A stretch of 64,000 bases of DNA from Kryptolebias marmoratus (lineage: Eukaryota; Chordata; Actinopteri; Cyprinodontiformes; Rivulidae). Each line of letters starts with the position of its first letter. The stretch's first letter is position 1. The DNA is taken from the NCBI RefSeq assembly GCF_001649575.2, contig NC_051445.1, positions 27,267,088 to 27,331,087 on the forward strand, in the 5' to 3' direction. Below, in pieces: positions 11,138-22,035 of the stretch. The translations under genes were made by a program, and so were the position numbers. A model generated the notes under the pieces. The model was not told where the DNA came from and made no database searches. It saw only the letters and a program-made list of their open reading frames with translations.

Positions 11138-11157
11138 AAATTCTGTAAGTTGACCAG
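11044..11157. repeat. Perfect hairpin with (TA)n core
   Basis: The left arm (11044-11064) and right arm (11137-11157) are exact reverse complements over 21 bases, beginning CTGGTCAACTTACAG. They enclose a (TA)n tract of about 65 bases and a short (TG)n run. The whole 114-bp unit could fold into one long stem. It looks like a small foldback/MITE-type element or a duplication-derived palindrome. Confidence 0.85.
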
Positions 11158-12084
11158 TTGCAGTGTTTTTAAACTACAATGGCTGACATAAAAAAACAAT
11201 TATCGCTATGAATGGAAATTACCAACTTAAAGGGGTTTCTTCGATGCTGATTCTTGTTTGGTTTCTTTATCTATTCAAACTGTTTTTATTTTCAGACAAT
11301 TCAAATGGCGTCAAATTCTTTTTCTGCCTCTGGTAGTTATGCTTAATGAAGCAGAAACAGTCTGCTGCTGTTCTTTGTCTGCCATCTTTGCATATTCTAC
11401 TAGTGTTTCTTAGTAAGGCAGAGCTCTAAAATCCAGTGTACATGCAATGAGTACACACAGATGTGGTGTGGTGCATGAAGAGAGAAAACATGGTATTGGC
11501 TGAGGCTTTTTGCCAAATGTGACTAAAATATTTCCTCCTTTTTGTTCATTCCAATTTATTAACACATATCAGGATGTGTTGAAATAGTTAATATATATGA
11601 TAAAAATGTATTTTAAACAAATTACCTACCACAGCTTTACATTTATTCTCTCATTTACACTGAACAGTGGTCTGATCAGTGTCTGAGCTGACCCATAATA
11701 ATCCTTCAGTTAATGTAAAAATGATAACAAATGGCATAAAAATTATCTGGATAACTTGTTGAATAGATAGAATACATGAATCACTCACAGGCATATATCT
11801 TCCTAAAGGGACTGAGAAAACTGCCAGCAACATGTAGCTTCTTTGACTGAAGACCCAATAGTATGTTATGTGATATGAAAGTTTTTTTTAAAAAGAAAAT
11901 CTCACTAAACCCACAAGTACTTTGGTCAAAATGCACACAGTTAACAGAACCTTGTCAAAGTCAATATTATAAAAGATCCAGTAATATGCAAATAAATGAA
12001 ACAAAATGAGAATGCAAATAAAAGCACAACAATAAAATAAAGTTAGACAGAGCACAGTGCAGAAAAAAAGAATAATGTCATAAC
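11158..12084. other. Intergenic, no gene seen
   Basis: No coding match. The open frames here are short and without recognisable motifs. Confidence 0.5.
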
Positions 12085-12330
12085 TCAGTCTTGAATAAAA
12101 GTTAGTCTTTAAACAAGTTTTAAAAGTGTGAAGTGTTGGTGATGTTCTAAAGAGACAGACTGTTCCAGAGTTTAGGTGCAGCGACAACAAAAGCCTGATC
12201 TCCTCTGTTCCTTAATCTGCTCCTTGGTACATTCAGGACCATCTGCTCACCTGACCTGTATAACCTTTTGAAGTGTGCAAAGTTTAAAGAGCTAACAGGT
12301 AAGAAAGTGCTTATTCGTTCAATGATTTAT
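12085..12330 (-). repeat. Dispersed repeat family D, left half
   Basis: This is a familiar fish repeat (GACAGACTGTTCCAGAG, then CCTGATCTCC...). The other half resumes at 13092 after an inserted TIR element. The coding potential is fragmentary; a QLKQNAAARLL-like stretch lies in the right half on the minus strand, suggesting LINE ancestry. Confidence 0.5.
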
Positions 12331-13082
12331 GGGGGACCTGTAATGCTTCCATGAACAAGACAGGATATATCTGTGGGCTATAAAAAAATGTTCATTACAT
12401 TTAACACACAATTCTCAGATATTGAGATTTCACCTGATCAGTTCTGCCTGCTTTGAGCTCATTTCAGAATGAGCGGTTTTAGGGCTTACGTTACTATTAT
12501 GCAAATAAGCTGCTGTTGCCCCCCCCAACTCAGTGTCCCATCTGAAAACATAAAAACTCACTGAAGAATTAAACGCTGCAGATCTGACGCACACTTATAT
12601 CATTATTAATTCAAAATCTGAGGATTCTGACCTTCAGACATGCACTTAGTGATTCCAAATCAACATTTGTCAAGTATGAGAGTGGCAGTAAGTGGGTCCG
12701 AAACCCGACTGGTAGCGGGTCAGGACACCGGCAGTACATGTTCTATATTGCAGCTGACAACAGAACATTTTCCTTTTCCAGCAGACATTGTTCAGTGGTA
12801 AAACCAGCAAAACGAATGTGAAGGTCTTCTAGTAATGAAATGGGTGGAGCTCCACTTGGGTTGCTAGGTGAGGGGTTGGGCTCGGCTTGGGGTTGCTAGG
12901 TTGTGACACCACAATCCTGAGGTTTTTGAAACAAGCCGTTTTGCAGACACCAGAAAACATTTACTTACTGTCAAAAAATGGCTGGGTGTTTTTTTTTTTG
13001 CACTTGGACTGTTTCTAGAAGCAGTAGATACCCACATGGAAGTACAAAAACATTCAAAGTGAATTTTGCATATTAGGTCCCC
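12331..13082. mobile_element. Non-autonomous TIR element nested in family D
   Basis: The left end GGGGACCTGTAATGC (12332-12346) and right end GCATATTAGGTCCCC (13068-13082) are imperfect inverted repeats. The bases 'ttta' occur next to both ends, a possible target duplication. The inside has no transposase frame. A T-rich run is at 12989-13000. The family is not assigned. Confidence 0.5.
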
Positions 13083-13340
13083 TTTAAAAACAGACCAGAA
13101 AATCTTAAGCTGAATTCTAAAATAAACGGAGAACCAGTGCAGAGAAGCCAGGACAGGTGAAAGGTGATCTCTTGTACATTCGTCTATCAGGAGTCGAGCT
13201 GCAGCGTTCTGTTTGAGCTGTAGGCAAGAGAGACTGGGTGATTCCAAAAAAAGGCTGTTACAATAGTCAAGTCTGGAAAAAGTAAAAGCATGGGTAACTT
13301 TCTCAAAGTCTGAAACTGAAGAAAAAAATTAATAAAGAAA
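13083..13340 (-). repeat. Dispersed repeat family D, right half
   Basis: It continues the repeat interrupted at 12330 (GAACCAGTGCAGAGAAGCCA, then GAGTCGAGCTGCAGCGTTCT). The minus strand encodes QLKQNAAARLLIDECTRDHL, the same class of segment that follows the reverse transcriptase core in fish LINEs. Confidence 0.5.
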
Positions 13341-13846
13341 TAAAAATAAATAAAAGTCTGAGCCCAGAGTTGGAGTTCCGATTGTAAAAAGTATCATCCT
13401 AGTCTGAACCAGAATTTTTTTTTTCCTCCTGCCTGAGCTTTCTACCAGTTTTAACCCTCCCGCGACCTTTGGAAAATTCCAAGGGCTTCTCTACTTCTCT
13501 CTATCTCTTTCTCTCTTTTGAGAGCACATTAAACTACAATTAGGTGAATGAATTAATCTCTAAGTATTTTTTTCACTCTACTTTCTGTACACTTGACTGA
13601 AGTTGACTGTAGACCTGCTGAATATACATGAATGTCTATGAATGGTGTTTTCCATTGAAAGTTTTACCTCTTAATGTTCAGATCATTTGATTGGGCCCTG
13701 ATCCTTTCACTTATTCTGATAATAAATGCATTTTAAAGACCCTTCAGCAGATATCCAGTACTACAAGGGTTTAATGAATAAAAATAACTTGGATGACCTC
13801 AGAGTTGATTTGTATCTTTAGAGATCATTATGTTGAAAGGTAAATT
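13341..13846. other. Intergenic, no gene seen
   Basis: AT-rich; nothing recognised. Confidence 0.5.
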
Positions 13847-13933
13847 GACTGTACTTACATAGTTCCTTTCGAGCAAATTAAGCCACTCAGTGTGCTTTAC
13901 AACACAATCTGTGCCCTCTTTTACCCCCCCCCC

Positions 13934-13965
<32 letters not shown>

Positions 13966-14168
13966 TTCATACAGCACTCGACAAAACTAATCTGAATAAA
14001 TTATTCTACGGAGACTAATCAGTGCTTTAAACTCCATTAACACAGCAAAGAAGCAAACATCAGAGGCAGTTAGGGGTTCGGCACGGACATGACATGTGAC
14101 TCATGCCAGGAATTAAACCTCCAACTCTCTCATTGGAGGATGACTGCTCTAACCACTGAGCCACAGCC
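13847..14168 (-). mobile_element. tRNA-derived SINE (SINE-1), copy 1
   Basis: On the minus strand the 5' head reads GGCTGTGGCTCAGTGGTTAG, with a box-A-like TGGCTCAGTGG and a box-B-like GGTTTAATTCC, as in a tRNA-related RNA polymerase III promoter. The body ends in AAGCACACTGAGTGGC. Copies at 21645-21955 and 49291-49610 share head, body and end. A poly-C/(CA)n tract has expanded inside at about 13924-13962. Confidence 0.75.
13924..13962. repeat. Poly-C plus (CA)n microsatellite
   Basis: About ten C residues are followed by a (CA)n run, inside SINE-1 copy 1. Confidence 0.9.
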
Positions 14169-14209
14169 ACCCTTAGGTCAATTTTGCTTCTTCTTAATCA
14201 GTTAATAGT

Positions 14210-14210
<1 letters not shown>

Positions 14211-14242
<32 letters not shown>
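14211..14242. repeat. (CA)n/(TA)n microsatellite
   Basis: A (CA)n run merges into a short (TA)n run, next to a Penelope-like fragment. Confidence 0.85.
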
Positions 14243-14325
14243 GGGTTAAAAACAAAAACAATTGGACTTTTGTTCTGTAGCTGAAGACGTTTCGCTTCTC
14301 ATCCGAGGAGCTTTCTCTACTCATT
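14243..14325 (-). repeat. Penelope-like 3' fragment, short
   Basis: It contains GGTTAAAAACAAAAACAATT, then GACGTTTCGCTTCTCATCCG and GAGCTTTCTC, the same block as at 10495 and 17950. It breaks off near 14325. Confidence 0.6.
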
Positions 14326-14589
14326 TAGAATGCCACTGGAAATTGTGCACTCTTTCATACAGTTTGTCAGTATGGTCCAGGAATAATTCAACCTCATCTC
14401 ACAATTCAAACAGACAGGTAGGAACTTTTCAGCGTGACAACCAGTAAATTTCCATGTGAAAAAGAAGTTTCGTGTGTTTGCCTCCCTTTTCATCACAAAG
14501 CACTTTAAAAAGATGTGTTCAGTGGCTTTTCTTTGATCCTGTAAACTGTTTTCACAGATTTGTCCAGAACTTATTTTAAGCACTGTGGC

Positions 14590-15330
14590 ATTTTTTTTTT
14601 CATGGCCAGCTGTTCTCTGTGGATGTAACAATATGTTGCAGCTGCAGACGGTGCTACTGCATGAAGTCACACTACTAGTCTTTTCTGTGCTCTTGTCATG
14701 GCATTTGCACAACCGGTACAAATTGAGGGGAAACGCGCTGGCTCCAGATGTCCCACACCTCCTGTAATGGAGCCAGCTTGTCCTCACACCTCTGCAGATC
14801 GGAGAGCCTGTCATCAAACTGGATGGTACCTGTAATTTGATGGAACCTTTTTTCTGACACTGTTGGGGGAAAAATGTGCTGTGAGGTCTGATCTCCCCAG
14901 AGCCTGAGGTTGGACTCATCCGTGGAGCGAAACATGCCAGCTAGGATTAAGAGCCCCACGTAACCCCTGATCTTCTTAGCATACACCTCCAACCTGCCTG
15001 CCACTGACTGACTGTCATTGTGATGACGATGTCCACAACGCTGTCTGTCAGGAGCAGGACAAATAAGGATGTGATATTTATGATCTGGGTGACAGCGTAA
15101 AGGGTGGGCTCCAGGGTCAATCTGGCAGTGCAGGGAGACCAAGTTATCTCCTTGTTGCATGATGTTCACCCAGCTCCAGCTGCCTTGGTCTCTCCAGCTG
15201 TGTTACACATATCTGCTGATCTAGATGAACTGGATAGTTCATCTATCTGTTCTCCACAATGGATCCATCGTCCACAGAGGCAGAGGTGCTGTCCTTCTGC
15301 AATAAACAGCAGTCCTCCTGGGGCTGCAAA
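14590..15330 (-). pseudogene. piggyBac-type transposase remnant
   Basis: The minus-strand frame from 15169 to 14696 carries KKIRGYVGLLILAGMFRS, a glutamate/tryptophan block (NLRLWGD), then FHQITGTIQFDDR and EDKLAPLQEVWDIW. These are hallmarks of the N-terminal part of the DDE domain of piggyBac-like (PGBD) transposases. The frame then degenerates through stops and frameshifts, and a second frame downstream has a cysteine-rich stretch that may be the C-terminal zinc-binding tail. At about 740 bases the remnant is far shorter than a complete coding region. No TTAA-flanked termini were found. Dead DNA transposon. Confidence 0.65.
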
Positions 15331-16601
15331 GCGATGCTTGCTGAACTGATGCTGCTTGCATCAAGTAGTTTCACTTCTCCTGTTCAGTTTAAACTACAGG
15401 TCAGGACTCTGGCCCTTTTCTTTTTGAAGTCAACATGAAATCCTCATGCTCTGCAAGCACTATTAAGTATTCCCAGTGCAGTAGATTTAGTTTTATAACA
15501 TCTCTCAGCCTTCTTTGTTCCAAAGTATTTATTGGAGTATGTGTAATGTCTGTGGTGGTACAGGTACGATCAGAAGTTTCCATGTACTCATCATGGGCAT
15601 GAATATGATATTATTTTGGACTTTTATTAATTTATTTGAACCGTTCTTTCTCCAGGGTGAAATAATTATACAACATATAACTTCAGTGGTTTTTAAAAAA
15701 AACATTAACTGGATGTAGATGTTTATTGTCATTACCATGAAAATCTTTGAGTCTTTAGGATCTAAAACAAACCAGTCTTCTTCTGGATTTACAAAGTTTA
15801 ATCACACCATGAACCAGTTTGTCATACATTTTATACATTTGATGAGTATCAATGCATTTATATATATTTAACAAATAATTTAAACTTCAGTTTGTACAAG
15901 TTTACCTTTACACCTCTAGTAGCTATGACTGCAGAGCTTTAAGTAAGCCTGGCAGGATGTGAAGGGCCTGAGGGCAGAAAGATATCAAATCAGCCGGTTC
16001 ATTTTACAACCGGATAATGAGAGGAAACACTATCAGCATGGTTTGCTTCAGACTTCCTTGTCTTTATAAATAATCTGATCTAAATCTATGGATAATTGTT
16101 TGGTTGAGTGAATGCCGAGATTTTAGACCAAAGTTTTGTGTCAGTGTAGGTTTCAAGTTACAGCAGTAGATGGATGAATGAGTTTCTTGTCATTCTAAGT
16201 GGTTTAGAGCCTATGGGCTCATGCTCCAAATTATTAAACGCTCTTCCTTTCAAAATATAATTTAAAAAAAACAATTCTTAAAGGCGAATAAAGTGTAACC
16301 TACTAAATTTTAAAGTGTTTAGTTTTTCAGAAACCTAACGCTTTCTATCAAATTATTTCTTCATTTAGATGTTTCAATATATAATTTATCCATATGTGCT
16401 CTGTTTGAGCAGAAAAAAACTAAATGTGCAGTAAATTAGAAAAATAACTGCATTTTTTTTAGAAAAAATTAATTAAAAGCAACTGCAAGAAAATTATGAT
16501 TGAAATAGAGCAGTAGTTCTTATTTTTTTGTAAAAATAAAAAACTACTTATTTATAAATAACTATTTATTTATTTATTTACTTATTTCTTTGGTCTTCCT
16601 T
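15331..16601. other. Intergenic, AT-rich, no gene seen
   Basis: Very AT-rich, especially 16240-16590, with no recognisable coding sequence or repeat family. Confidence 0.5.
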
Positions 16602-17233
16602 TGTGGCATTGGCAGTTGGTCTCCGCCCACCTTTGGGTGGTGACTGATTGACTCAGCTGTAGTTCATCTCCTCCTCACTGTGCTCTGATATTTAAGGCGT
16701 CTCCTGTTTTCCGGTCATTACTGGATCAAAGCCTGTTCTGCTATGACCTTGGCCCCTCTTTGAGTCCTTCCTCGAACTATTTTGACTAATCGTGTTCTCT
16801 GTATGTATATGTTCAGTTTCCCTGCTCGTGGCCTCCCCGTGAACCTGTACCTGGGAACTTGGATACTTACCTGGCTCCCTGACGTCCCTGCTGCCTCCTC
16901 ATCTGCACCTGTAAATACGAGCACCCATCTGAATCTGGATTTTCACCCGTCTCACTTGGCCCTGGACCTCCCTCACCGGCACGCACCCTATTAAACCTGA
17001 GCACTTGTCTGCTGCTCAGACTCAGTCCGTAATTTCTGTCAACTCAGATTCGTCCAAGACTCACCTGTCTCCGAAAGTCACCATCCTGCTTTCCCTCCGA
17101 AGCTCTGACCAGACTTCCTGTCAGCAGTTAATAAAGTTCACTTCAGTGGTTTATTGTCTCACTGAGTATCTGTTCCTCCTCTCTGCAGTTTACCCTAGAT
17201 ATCAGATCTCTGTTTCTGATATCCTTTGTAACA
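16602..17233 (+). repeat. Probable solo LTR (LTR family 2)
   Basis: This block is GC-richer than its AT-rich surroundings. It starts TGTGGCATT and ends TTGTAACA (TG...CA), with 'cctt' immediately outside both ends, a possible 4-bp target duplication. TATTTAAGG near 16689 can act as a TATA box, and AATAAA near 17130 as a polyadenylation signal, in the order expected of an LTR on the plus strand. Open frames inside match no protein family I know and are treated as non-coding. Confidence 0.5.
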
Positions 17234-17276
17234 CCTTTTTTTAAACAAAATTCTACTGAAAACATTTTACCACAGG

Positions 17277-17701
17277 CAGGGCCGTAGCCAGACTTTAAAA
17301 AATACTGAGGTCAACCACTCATTATCCCCCTGCACATCAGTTACAATGAAGACCAAAACTTAATTAAAACAGAAGCATTTATTAAAAACAACCTCAGCTT
17401 TGTGGAATTGAAGGAGAATATTTTTAGCAAGTTACTTCGGTTGTGTTTCACCGTAAGTGGTGCTCTTCTTCTTCTGGTCTTTATTTTAGCAGTAATGTAC
17501 GCAAAGCTGCGCTCTTCTTCGTAGACATTGAGTTTGGCTGCAGCTGCACACAGTTGCAGCGCCTCCTTCAGTAAGCTGGCGGAGCTACGCAGAGAACCAC
17601 GCCGTTCAAAAGCCTTGTTTTGATTATTTTTTTAATTATATACACAGCAGAAAAATATTGAGGTCCGGACCTCGGTGTCCTCAATGGTAGCTACGGCCCC
17701 G
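17277..17701. mobile_element. Non-autonomous hAT element with perfect 8-bp TSD
   Basis: The left end CAGGGCCGTAGCCA and right end TGGTAGCTACGGCCCCG are imperfect inverted repeats of hAT type. The 8 bases ACCACAGG occur exactly at 17269-17276 and 17702-17709, giving firm boundaries. The 425-bp inside has no transposase. It lies 44 bases from the LTR at 16602-17233. Confidence 0.85.
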
Positions 17702-17949
17702 ACCACAGGTCATCAAAACAATATAAAATAACCTCAGTGAAGGTGTTTCACTGCAGCTCTGGGAATGTGATAATAGTATATATTTTAATTAACACCTAAA
17801 GTCTGTCCATCTCTTGCCATAGCTATGGGTTTGAAGAGTTATCAAGAGGTACCTGTATATCCTCAGAGCCATATCCAGACAAATGTCAAGTCTTCCTCCG
17901 AACCTTGGAGCTTGTGTTCCCCGAGAAGCTGGATGTTTATGAATAGATG

Positions 17950-18235
17950 CTACATTCAAAAAAGGTTAAAAAACAAAAACAACTGGACTTCTATTCTGTA
18001 GTTGATGACGTTTCGCTTCTCATCCGAGGAGCTTTCTCAATTCAAAAATAGAGAGTGTGGAGTTGAGCTTTTAAAGCTGAGATGTGATGTAAGCTGGATT
18101 GCTTGCAAATTGTTCTCACTCTCCTAACAATAGAGGCTCGTTAGGGTCATTGTTTGTCTGACTCACTGATGGGCCACTCTGGTCGCATGAGTGCAGGTGT
18201 TGATTGGAGTGAAACTGACTGGGGATCAGGCCTAG
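17950..18235 (-). repeat. Penelope-like 3' fragment
   Basis: This is the best-preserved copy of the shared block: GGTTAAAAAACAAAAACAAC, GACGTTTCGCTTCTCATCCG, GAGCTTTCTCAATTCAAAA, and on to CTGATGGGCCACTCTGGTCG. It is related to 1496-1800, 10495-10905 and 14243-14325. Non-coding 3' portion only. Confidence 0.6.
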
Positions 18236-20870
18236 TTTTATTTTCTTACTTATGTTCTTATTTCACTTTCTTATAGTTAACAAATCATCCTGTGAGTCTG
18301 TTCTCTTTTAAATAACTGTGCAACAGAGTCTCTTCCTCTCAGCACGTAGCTGCAGAGCTTGCAAGATGGCGAAAGCTACCTTCACAACACAGGATGTCCT
18401 GCATGATCCTAGTGCATGCCATGTTTCTTTAAATTGCTGCCATACAAACAGGTTTTTGGGGTTGTTGTTTTTTTTAGCATTCAATGTAATTATAACTTTA
18501 AGATATCTTCCATCTTTTGATTTGAAGAAGTCTTTAGTTTTCCTTTTTGTCCACATTTACACACTGGTGCATGCCTGATGGCTCCCTCACATCCAGCAGT
18601 GAGAACAGCATTTTCTCACTTCCACCATTGTCACTTTGAAAGTTTGTCCCTGAATTAAAATAACACCTCCTTCAGACAGAAGACGTTTCCTACATGAAAA
18701 AAAGAAAAGTTTTGCCTTTTTGTTCATCATCACTTCTGTCTGGGGCATGTGGACACATATGCGACACTGCCAAGCATGCGACCTGTCTCATCTGTTTTAA
18801 ACTCAAAAAGGAAATGAAATAAAAATCGAAGCAATCACCCACCCTGTGATGACATTGCTTATCCCCCACCCAGGGATTACACCCTACAGTTTTGTGAACC
18901 ACTGAATTCAGGGCTCCTGATAAGATCGCACAATTGAAAGAACATCCTTTTAGTAACTTTGAAAGCAGTTATTCATCCATCATGACGGGCAGCCAGCACA
19001 ATAACCTGATGCTCTGTGCTCTCAGAAAAATAAGCACACACCCAGATCTGGGCTTCTTCAGGTTTTTTTGCTGGTTACTCTGACGCAGGCCAATATTTGT
19101 GATGAAAGGTTCAATAGTTCGTCAAAGCAGCTTGGCTGTGACTCATTCACTCCACTGAGGTCCATCAGAATTTTTGATTTAACTCTGAAAACTTCCACTC
19201 AGAGTGTATGTGCAGAAACCCACAAAACAACAAGACTGTTTACCAAATTACTAAACAAAAATAAACTGATGCACTGGATGTTTTCTTGAAAAAAGATGAA
19301 GCACTTTAATTGAAAGTGCAGTAAATTAAAAACAAAAAAAACTAAAATTGGCAACCTGGTACATTCTGCGTTTCTCTTTTTTCCTCTTCTCTCTGTGGCA
19401 GGGTTTCTCCTCAGAAGACGTAATGTTGGCTTCATTTTGGGCAGATACTTGGAAAAACAGGAGATTTTGTGGCTGCCCTCTGAGAGGTGGTTTTATTACT
19501 GTTGGTGCTGGCCGAGGAATCCTCGTCTTCCTCTTCACTTTTCTTCCTCTTTGAGGTCGCTCACTCCTCTGCTTTTCCCAACAAGCAGACGGCAGCAGTA
19601 TTCTCCTACCAAGTAGACACAGTAAAATGAAAAAGTTGTTGTTTGTAAAAATTCACTTTTTTTCATTTTTCTTTATGTGCTATGATTCAACTCCTCTTGA
19701 CAGCTGTTCTGTATAAATCAGAACAGACACGCTGCATATTGTTCGCTTCCCAACCCTGTGATGAAGCTGCCAGCCGCATTCTGGCATCATCTCCTGCTCA
19801 GGCTTCACTCAGTGTTCTCCATCTAACGTCCTCCTGTTCAGCCAGCAGTGATATCTGAGAGATAAAGCTTTTTGAAGAAGGCACACTCTGTCCTTGTCTC
19901 GTTTCAGGCTGGCGTACAAGATGGAGCTGAATACCAGTTTAAATGCTTTAGTGTTTACATCACATTTCAGATTTGTTCCTAATCCAGTTGCAACAAACCG
20001 ATGTAGGAACAGTTCAAATTTTCTTTTTTTCAGTACATGTAGACGTTTATAAACCCTTTAAATTATTTGTACATGTATGTTTGGGAATATTTATGCATAG
20101 AAAAAATGTATTGAGTTTGTTGACTCCGCCCACTATCCTTTCACTTTTCATGTCCAAGGTTGCCAACTTAGAATTTTTGTTGATATATTTATTAAGTATT
20201 CAAACCCATTTATCCACTTTAAAAAAATAAATAAGCCACTAATGACAAACTTAGCAACTTATTTGGTGTTATTCTGGTGACTTTTGGGGACTGACGCGAA
20301 AGCGTGATTTGTTCATACTCTTCTCAACAAGCAGCAGGTGCTGCAGATAGAATGTGGGCCCCTCCCACATCCCAAAACACTCTCAGGCATCCCAGTTCTC
20401 GAGCAGTTAGAGCTGGAAAAATTTGGTTCACTTTATGGACTTGAGTTAAGCTGGTGTAACCACTAAAGTGATCTGTTTCACTTGAGTCAGTCACACTTTA
20501 GCAACCATGGCAGTGGATGCTGAGGCTTTGAATTTGCATTTTTCTGAGCTGTTTATTTTACACACCCCCCCCCTCCGCCACTAAAAAAAAACCAAAACAA
20601 CAACAAATCAGACAGATGATGGAACAAAAAACTAAAATGTGCAAATCAAATAATCAAATATAAGTTAAGCAAAATGATAACTTATGTTAAATGTATGGTA
20701 TGTATGTAAAACATTTGTAAACATGTATGTACATTTGAGTCCACTGTTTTTCTGGTGAATGTTTAATCTAAATCTGCAACCTGACTCATCTGAGTCTGCA
20801 GCATTTCCAGAAGATTTTACATAAGATTATGACTTGATACCACACACATGGATTTTGGAGTGCTTGAAAC
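18236..20870. other. Intergenic, no confident gene
   Basis: Mostly unique-looking sequence. One basic, exon-like minus-strand frame lies at 19326-19610 and is listed under findings. Otherwise nothing recognised on either strand. Confidence 0.45.
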
Positions 20871-20879
20871 TATACAACA

Positions 20880-21644
20880 TCAACAGGACAATAAGAGCCT
20901 TCATTGGGAACTCAATGGGAATGTAAAAATCTACTTTAGAGGCCAATTCAAAACCAACTGCCCAAGTCTGCATCAAGTGCGGCATATATTAAAGTGATGT
21001 TCTGTCCCCACTCCTGTTCTGCATAGGCCTGAACCCCCTCAGCCCGATCATCGCAAAAAGTGGCTTTGGATACCAGTTCTAAAGTGGAACAGTCATGAGT
21101 TACCTCCTCGACATGGATGACATCAAGCTGTAAGCCAAAAGTGAGTGAGACATCGACTCACTGATTCATCTTACCAGGATATACAGCAAGGACATTGAAA
21201 TGTAATTTGGACTGGATAAATGTGGCCAAAATGTATTCAAGGAAAATAAGGTGTTCACAGCTGAAAAGGGTTGAACTTCCTGAAGCCAACATTGAAGATG
21301 TCTTGGACAGCTACAAGTACCTTGGAATCCCGCAAACAAATGTCAATCATAATGAGGTCACAAGGAACTCAGCCACAACCAAGTATCTGCAGAAAGTAAG
21401 GGAGGCCCTGAAGACCCAGCTGAATAGTAAGAACAAAGTCCAAGTCATTAACATGGAAATAATCAGATACCCTACTGATATAATAATCTGGCTAAAGGAG
21501 AAGACAGAAGCCACTATCAAAACAAGAAAGCTCCTCACAATGCATGTAGGGTTTCACCCCAAGTCCAGCACCCTGAGACTGTACACCAACACAACAGAGG
21601 GAATGCACAGGACTAGTGAATGTCAGAGCTACTATAATGGATGA
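20880..21644 (+). pseudogene. LINE reverse transcriptase remnant, left part
   Basis: The plus strand encodes a block around GLNPLS, then YLLDMDDIKL-like sequence (the reverse transcriptase YxDD region, here changed to LDMDD). It is followed by LDSYKYLGIPQTNVNH, SATTKYLQKVREALK, RKLLTMHVGFHPKSSTLRLY and, after frameshift, a region reading GLVNVRATIMDE. These match a reverse transcriptase family abundant in fish genomes as non-LTR elements. Stops separate the pieces. Homology is cut at 21644 by a SINE and resumes at 21957. Confidence 0.65.
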
Positions 21645-21955
21645 GGCTGTGGCTCAAGGGTTGGAGCAGTTGTCCTCCATTAAGATATTCAGAGTACACA
21701 GTCACATGTCAAAGTGACCCTGAGCAAAACAATGATCCCCTCATTGCCCCCAATGTGTCCTATCAGTGTATGAATGCCATCTAAAGCATTGCTTAGACTC
21801 TATAGAATGATTTATTCAAATGAGCTTTGTAGGGATGTAGTAGAGTGTTGTATGAATGGGTAAATGAGGGCACAGATTGTGTTGTGAAGCACTTTGAGTA
21901 GCCTGCTTGGCATGAAAGGCGAATTATAAATACAGTCCAGTTACCATTTACAGCA
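21645..21955 (+). mobile_element. tRNA-derived SINE (SINE-1), copy 2, inside a LINE
   Basis: The head GGCTGTGGCTCAAGGGTTGG matches the SINE-1 head. The body has GAATGATTTATTCAAATGAG and ends AAGCACTTTGAGTAGCCTG...ATTATAAATACAGTCCAG. The box B region has degenerated. It interrupts the LINE reading frame. Confidence 0.75.
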
Positions 21956-21956
21956 A

Positions 21957-22035
21957 AAAAATCTAGAATACATCAGGAAGAAACTCTCTGATGATGAACT
22001 ACTAAGTAAATGTCTCAGACAGCATAAAATTAACA
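21957..22035 (+). pseudogene. LINE remnant, right part
   Basis: NLEYIRKKLSDDELLSKCLR is the continuation of the reverse transcriptase C-terminal region from 21644 after the SINE is skipped. Confidence 0.6.

Noticed and set aside
13847..14168. Possible tRNA gene from the box A/box B-like sequence
   Set aside because: The tRNA-like head is degenerate, lacks a foldable cloverleaf with an anticodon arm as far as I can see, and is followed by a SINE body seen in other copies.
16718..17244. Frames inside the LTR-like block at 16602-17233
   Set aside because: They lie within an LTR-like sequence with promoter and polyadenylation signals and have no protein similarity.
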